Assembly (NCBI GenBank): GCA_030653435.1
Contig: JAURZI010000064.1
Location: 1-43,828 of the forward strand
From: Methylovulum sp.
Lineage (GTDB): Bacteria; Pseudomonadota; Gammaproteobacteria; Methylococcales; Methylomonadaceae
Direction of reading: 5' to 3'
Length of the DNA stretch: 43,828 nucleotides
Shown: positions 42,017 to 43,828 of the stretch, one piece after another
Layout of the letters: every line of letters begins with the position of its first letter
How positions within the stretch are numbered: position 1 is the first letter of the stretch
Program-made: the position numbers and the translations under genes
The notes under the pieces: model-generated
The model's database searches: none
What the model saw: the letters and a program-made list of their open reading frames with translations, nothing else
Told to the model about the DNA's origin: nothing

Positions 42017-43213
42017 CTAGCTCGGCATTAACGCCCAAACATCGGCTACACCCGGAACGTCGCCCTGGGTCCACCATTTAGCCTTATACTCGGCGCCATT
42101 GTAGCTGACAGTATCGCCTGCGACATAGATCTGCGTCGGCTCCCACTCACTGGTTCCGCCGGAACCAGTGCCGTAATCAGGGTCTGCTGCAACCCCCGCC
42201 CCCCAATTGGCGGTTTTATTTTTCAATATCGTCGCAAACGCCCCTTTGCCTTGGTTGATGCCGGAACAATCCGAGCTAGCCCAAGGACTAGGCCCGCCAG
42301 TGCAAGCTTGGTCGCGAGCCACCGACCATATTGACAAAAGGCCGACCGCCGAGCTGCGCGCAAAAGCCGAAACTGCACGGGCATTAGCTAGCGTAAATGT
42401 TTCGCCGACCGTATCGTTTACGCCTATCATCGGCGTAATCCCCAACATACGCCATAATTGGCGGGAAGTTTTTGGTCGCCCCAGGGCTTGATAAAGGCCG
42501 GCTAGTTGCCCATGCACGGCCTTGCCTGCCTGAATAGCCGCAGCCCCCATATCGGCAAGCGCATGACCATAATCCATAGCCATCACATTGACAGTATCGA
42601 TCACGACCCCATGCTCCAGTGCGGAACTGACAACATCCAGCCCATCTTGCGTCAAACCGGTTTCCATGGTCGGCAATGTCAACGACACGTACAGGCGCCT
42701 GCCTAGCGCGGTGGCATTTTTCTGCAACCGTTTTGCCGCGATAAAATTCCGTTCAATGGCCGCGCTATCCTGTTGCACCGAACCTTCAATGTCGAAGTCG
42801 ATATGGCTGAGCGCATAACGGTCGATGACGTTCTGGTAAGCATCCACCAACGCATTGGCGGTCGCGCACGACTGCGCTAACGGTATGCCATTAGCACCTC
42901 CGAAGGAAATGGCGATTTCGCCGTTATGCGCCCTAAATTTGCTGATGGATGCGGCAATAACTGTCAACAGTTCCGAAGACCCTCCCGCCACCACGTCTTG
43001 CACACCGCCCCACGACGGCACACAGCCCTTAGAGCCGGTCACGATAAAAGCCAGGGTAAACTGGCTAATCCCCTGGTTAATGCCGATCTGGTCTATCTTA
43101 GGCGTAGGCCAAAGCGTCATATCCACGTAAGGCGCGTAAACCGGCGCGGCTACCGTTACCGAAGTAGCCAGCAATAGCGGCAGTAACAGCCAAGATTTTT
43201 GTTGATGTTTCAT
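42017..43213 (-). CDS. Secreted GH18 chitinase with chitin-binding module
   Basis: A 398-residue secreted enzyme. Signal peptide about 1-22 (ending VAA). The GH18 catalytic domain (about 25-330) has the active-site motif HIDFDIEG, with Asp139, Asp141 and the acid Glu143, plus the substrate strands YAPYVDMTLW and AISFGGANG. A Gly/Ser/Thr linker leads to a C-terminal CBM5/12-like module (about 352-398; WEPTQIYVAGDTVSYNGAEYKAKWWTQGDVPG). It hydrolyses chitin or related beta-1,4-GlcNAc polymers outside the cell. AGGAG precedes the ATG with 8-nt spacing. It is unrelated to the nif/rnf genes it faces. Confidence 0.92.
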   Translation of the reverse strand: MKHQQKSWLLLPLLLATSVTVAAPVYAPYVDMTLWPTPKIDQIGINQGISQFTLAFIVTGSKGCVPSWGGVQDVVAGGSSELLTVIAASISKFRAHNGEIAISFGGANGIPLAQSCATANALVDAYQNVIDRYALSHIDFDIEGSVQQDSAAIERNFIAAKRLQKNATALGRRLYVSLTLPTMETGLTQDGLDVVSSALEHGVVIDTVNVMAMDYGHALADMGAAAIQAGKAVHGQLAGLYQALGRPKTSRQLWRMLGITPMIGVNDTVGETFTLANARAVSAFARSSAVGLLSIWSVARDQACTGGPSPWASSDCSGINQGKGAFATILKNKTANWGAGVAADPDYGTGSGGTSEWEPTQIYVAGDTVSYNGAEYKAKWWTQGDVPGVADVWALMPS

Positions 43214-43239
43214 AAGATATACTCCTGAACGGTTAAGTT

Positions 43240-43339
43240 TTCGGTTTTTACAACCCGCTGGCAGGGTACGCTGTGAATACCTTTTGCATTAATTTTATGC
43301 TGTTTTATAAAATTACGCACAGCGTACCTAAAAACCGAA
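43240..43339. repeat. 100-bp two-part palindrome upstream of the chitinase gene
   Basis: Outer arms TTCGGTTTTTA (43240-43250) and TAAAAACCGAA (43329-43339) and inner arms GGTACGCTGTG (43265-43275) and CACAGCGTACC (43318-43328) are all perfect. On the left the arms are separated by 14 bp; on the right they abut. The centre is A/T-rich with ATTTTAT/ATAAAAT. It could be a small mobile element (MITE-like) or a control structure of the chitinase promoter. Confidence 0.65.
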
Positions 43340-43636
43340 TCGCGCCCGCTTAAAGCTGGTTCTCGGTGGCTTGCCTTACAGCGAATACTAGGGCTCTAAC
43401 GGTATAATGAAGCACAGCAATATCGGGTACCTTTGATTACAGACTACTCAATGAACTCTGCTAAGCCTACAGCCTGCGCATAGGACTAAAAAACCTGTGG
43501 ACAATTTATCCTGGCTTATATTTCTATCTACTAAAAATCAACTCTGCCCGCATCAATGCTATTAAATAAGCTAGACCATCATCTAATAAACTTACCGGCA
43601 AGACCAGAGCTGTCCAGCATTTCCCGGTTCGCTGTG

Positions 43637-43664
43637 GAATTGCTGTATTTCGGTACAGCAATTC
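43637..43664. repeat. 11-bp perfect inverted repeat near the right edge
   Basis: GAATTGCTGTA and TACAGCAATTC flank a 6-nt loop. It lies 17 bp after the stop of the truncated transposase-like gene (minus strand), so it may be near an element end or act as a T-less terminator. Confidence 0.55.
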
Positions 43665-43680
43665 TCATTATGACCCCAAG

Positions 43681-43828
43681 CTACCCTATTTCCGGCTTTG
43701 GGGGTCGAACAATTGGGCTTTTCGGGTTATAAGACCAGCCCTCCAGCATAAAATCGAGCAGATGCTCCCAGCTATCAAAGCACAAGTAAGAAGTTAATGC
43801 CTTCATATCATCGAACAAACGCCTGCGC
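43681..43828 (-). CDS. C-terminal fragment of a probable transposase (cut by the window edge)
   Basis: An open minus-strand frame enters from the right edge and stops at TAG 43681-43683, giving 48 residues: it includes FDDMKALTSYLCFDSWEHLLDFM and ends with a Pro-rich KSPIVRPPKPEIG tail. The aromatic/acidic pattern FDD.KALT.YL.F.SW.HLL.FM resembles C-terminal ends of transposases, but this is memory of pattern only. The upstream part lies outside the window. Confidence 0.45.
   Translation of the reverse strand, partial: RRRLFDDMKALTSYLCFDSWEHLLDFMLEGWSYNPKSPIVRPPKPEIG

Larger units (their letters stand above)
43214..43680. other. Intergenic region with two palindromic elements
   Basis: A 467-bp gap. 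It contains the 100-bp palindrome and the 11-bp inverted repeat listed separately. The part between, 43,340-43,636, has no gene or recognised signal. Confidence 0.5.

Noticed and set aside
43311-43330. Similarity of the chitinase-upstream palindrome to the stress motif (ACAGCGTAC core)
   Set aside because: Spacing between the CG dinucleotides is different and the left TATGT is missing; the match is explained by its own palindrome.
1-43828. CRISPR arrays, rRNA and tRNA genes
   Set aside because: No regularly spaced direct repeats and no rRNA or cloverleaf sequences were seen on reading through the window.

Overview
The window looks like chromosome of a free-living, nitrogen-fixing gammaproteobacterium. 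The evidence is a NifL/NifA pair divergent from an rnfABCDGEH operon (the arrangement known from the Azotobacter rnf1 locus), a cyclic beta-1,2-glucan synthase, a fatty-acid cis/trans isomerase, and a B12-riboswitch/btuB/BtuM-type salvage locus. A type I methanotroph (Methylococcales) is plausible from the mix of small stress proteins, but no methane- or methanol-oxidation gene is present, so this is inference. No rRNA, tRNA, CRISPR array or complete insertion sequence was seen.

Positions 300-27,100 form an envelope and stress-protein island. It encodes a DUF883 protein, BON-domain lipoproteins, an OmpA-family protein, a DUF1207 protein, a transglutaminase-like protein, three secreted proteins of unknown function, a PRC-barrel protein, two CsbD paralogues flanking an SmbP-like His-rich protein, several very small membrane proteins (Lmo0937-like, DUF3185-like, DUF3309, and a frameshifted DUF3096), a YihY/BrkB protein, an NAD(P)H-quinone-reductase-like flavoprotein, the 2,900-residue cyclic glucan synthase, an sll1863-like coiled-coil protein, an OsmB-like lipoprotein and the cis/trans isomerase Cti. 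Eight copies of a 20-bp motif, consensus TATGTRCGNYRNCGNACMGA, lie 100-216 bp upstream of eight of these genes, always in the same orientation relative to the gene. In three divergent intergenic regions two copies face outward. This looks like the operator or promoter element of one stress regulon and is the most interesting signal in the window.

Positions 27,382-32,814 hold a cold-shock protein, cobU, and a sigma70 promoter followed by a cobalamin riboswitch with a terminator platform that controls btuB and a BtuM-like inner-membrane B12 transporter. PPK2 and an orphan CheY-like receiver follow.

Positions 32,894-42,015 are the nitrogen-fixation control and electron-supply region. nifL-nifA on the minus strand diverge from rnfABCDGEH on the plus strand. 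The 408-bp intergenic region has a sigma54 -24/-12 element facing each way and two perfect TGT-N10-ACA NifA sites between them, so NifA probably drives both the Rnf complex (low-potential electrons for nitrogenase) and its own operon. A 17-bp perfect palindrome sits between the NifA sites and the nifL promoter, and a related palindrome interrupts the operon between rnfG and rnfE.

The right end holds a secreted GH18 chitinase convergent with rnfH, a 100-bp palindromic element, and the cut-off C-terminus of a probable transposase. Several genes shorter than 60 codons were found by reading the sequence directly (9200, 9998, 10368, 21869, 22242).
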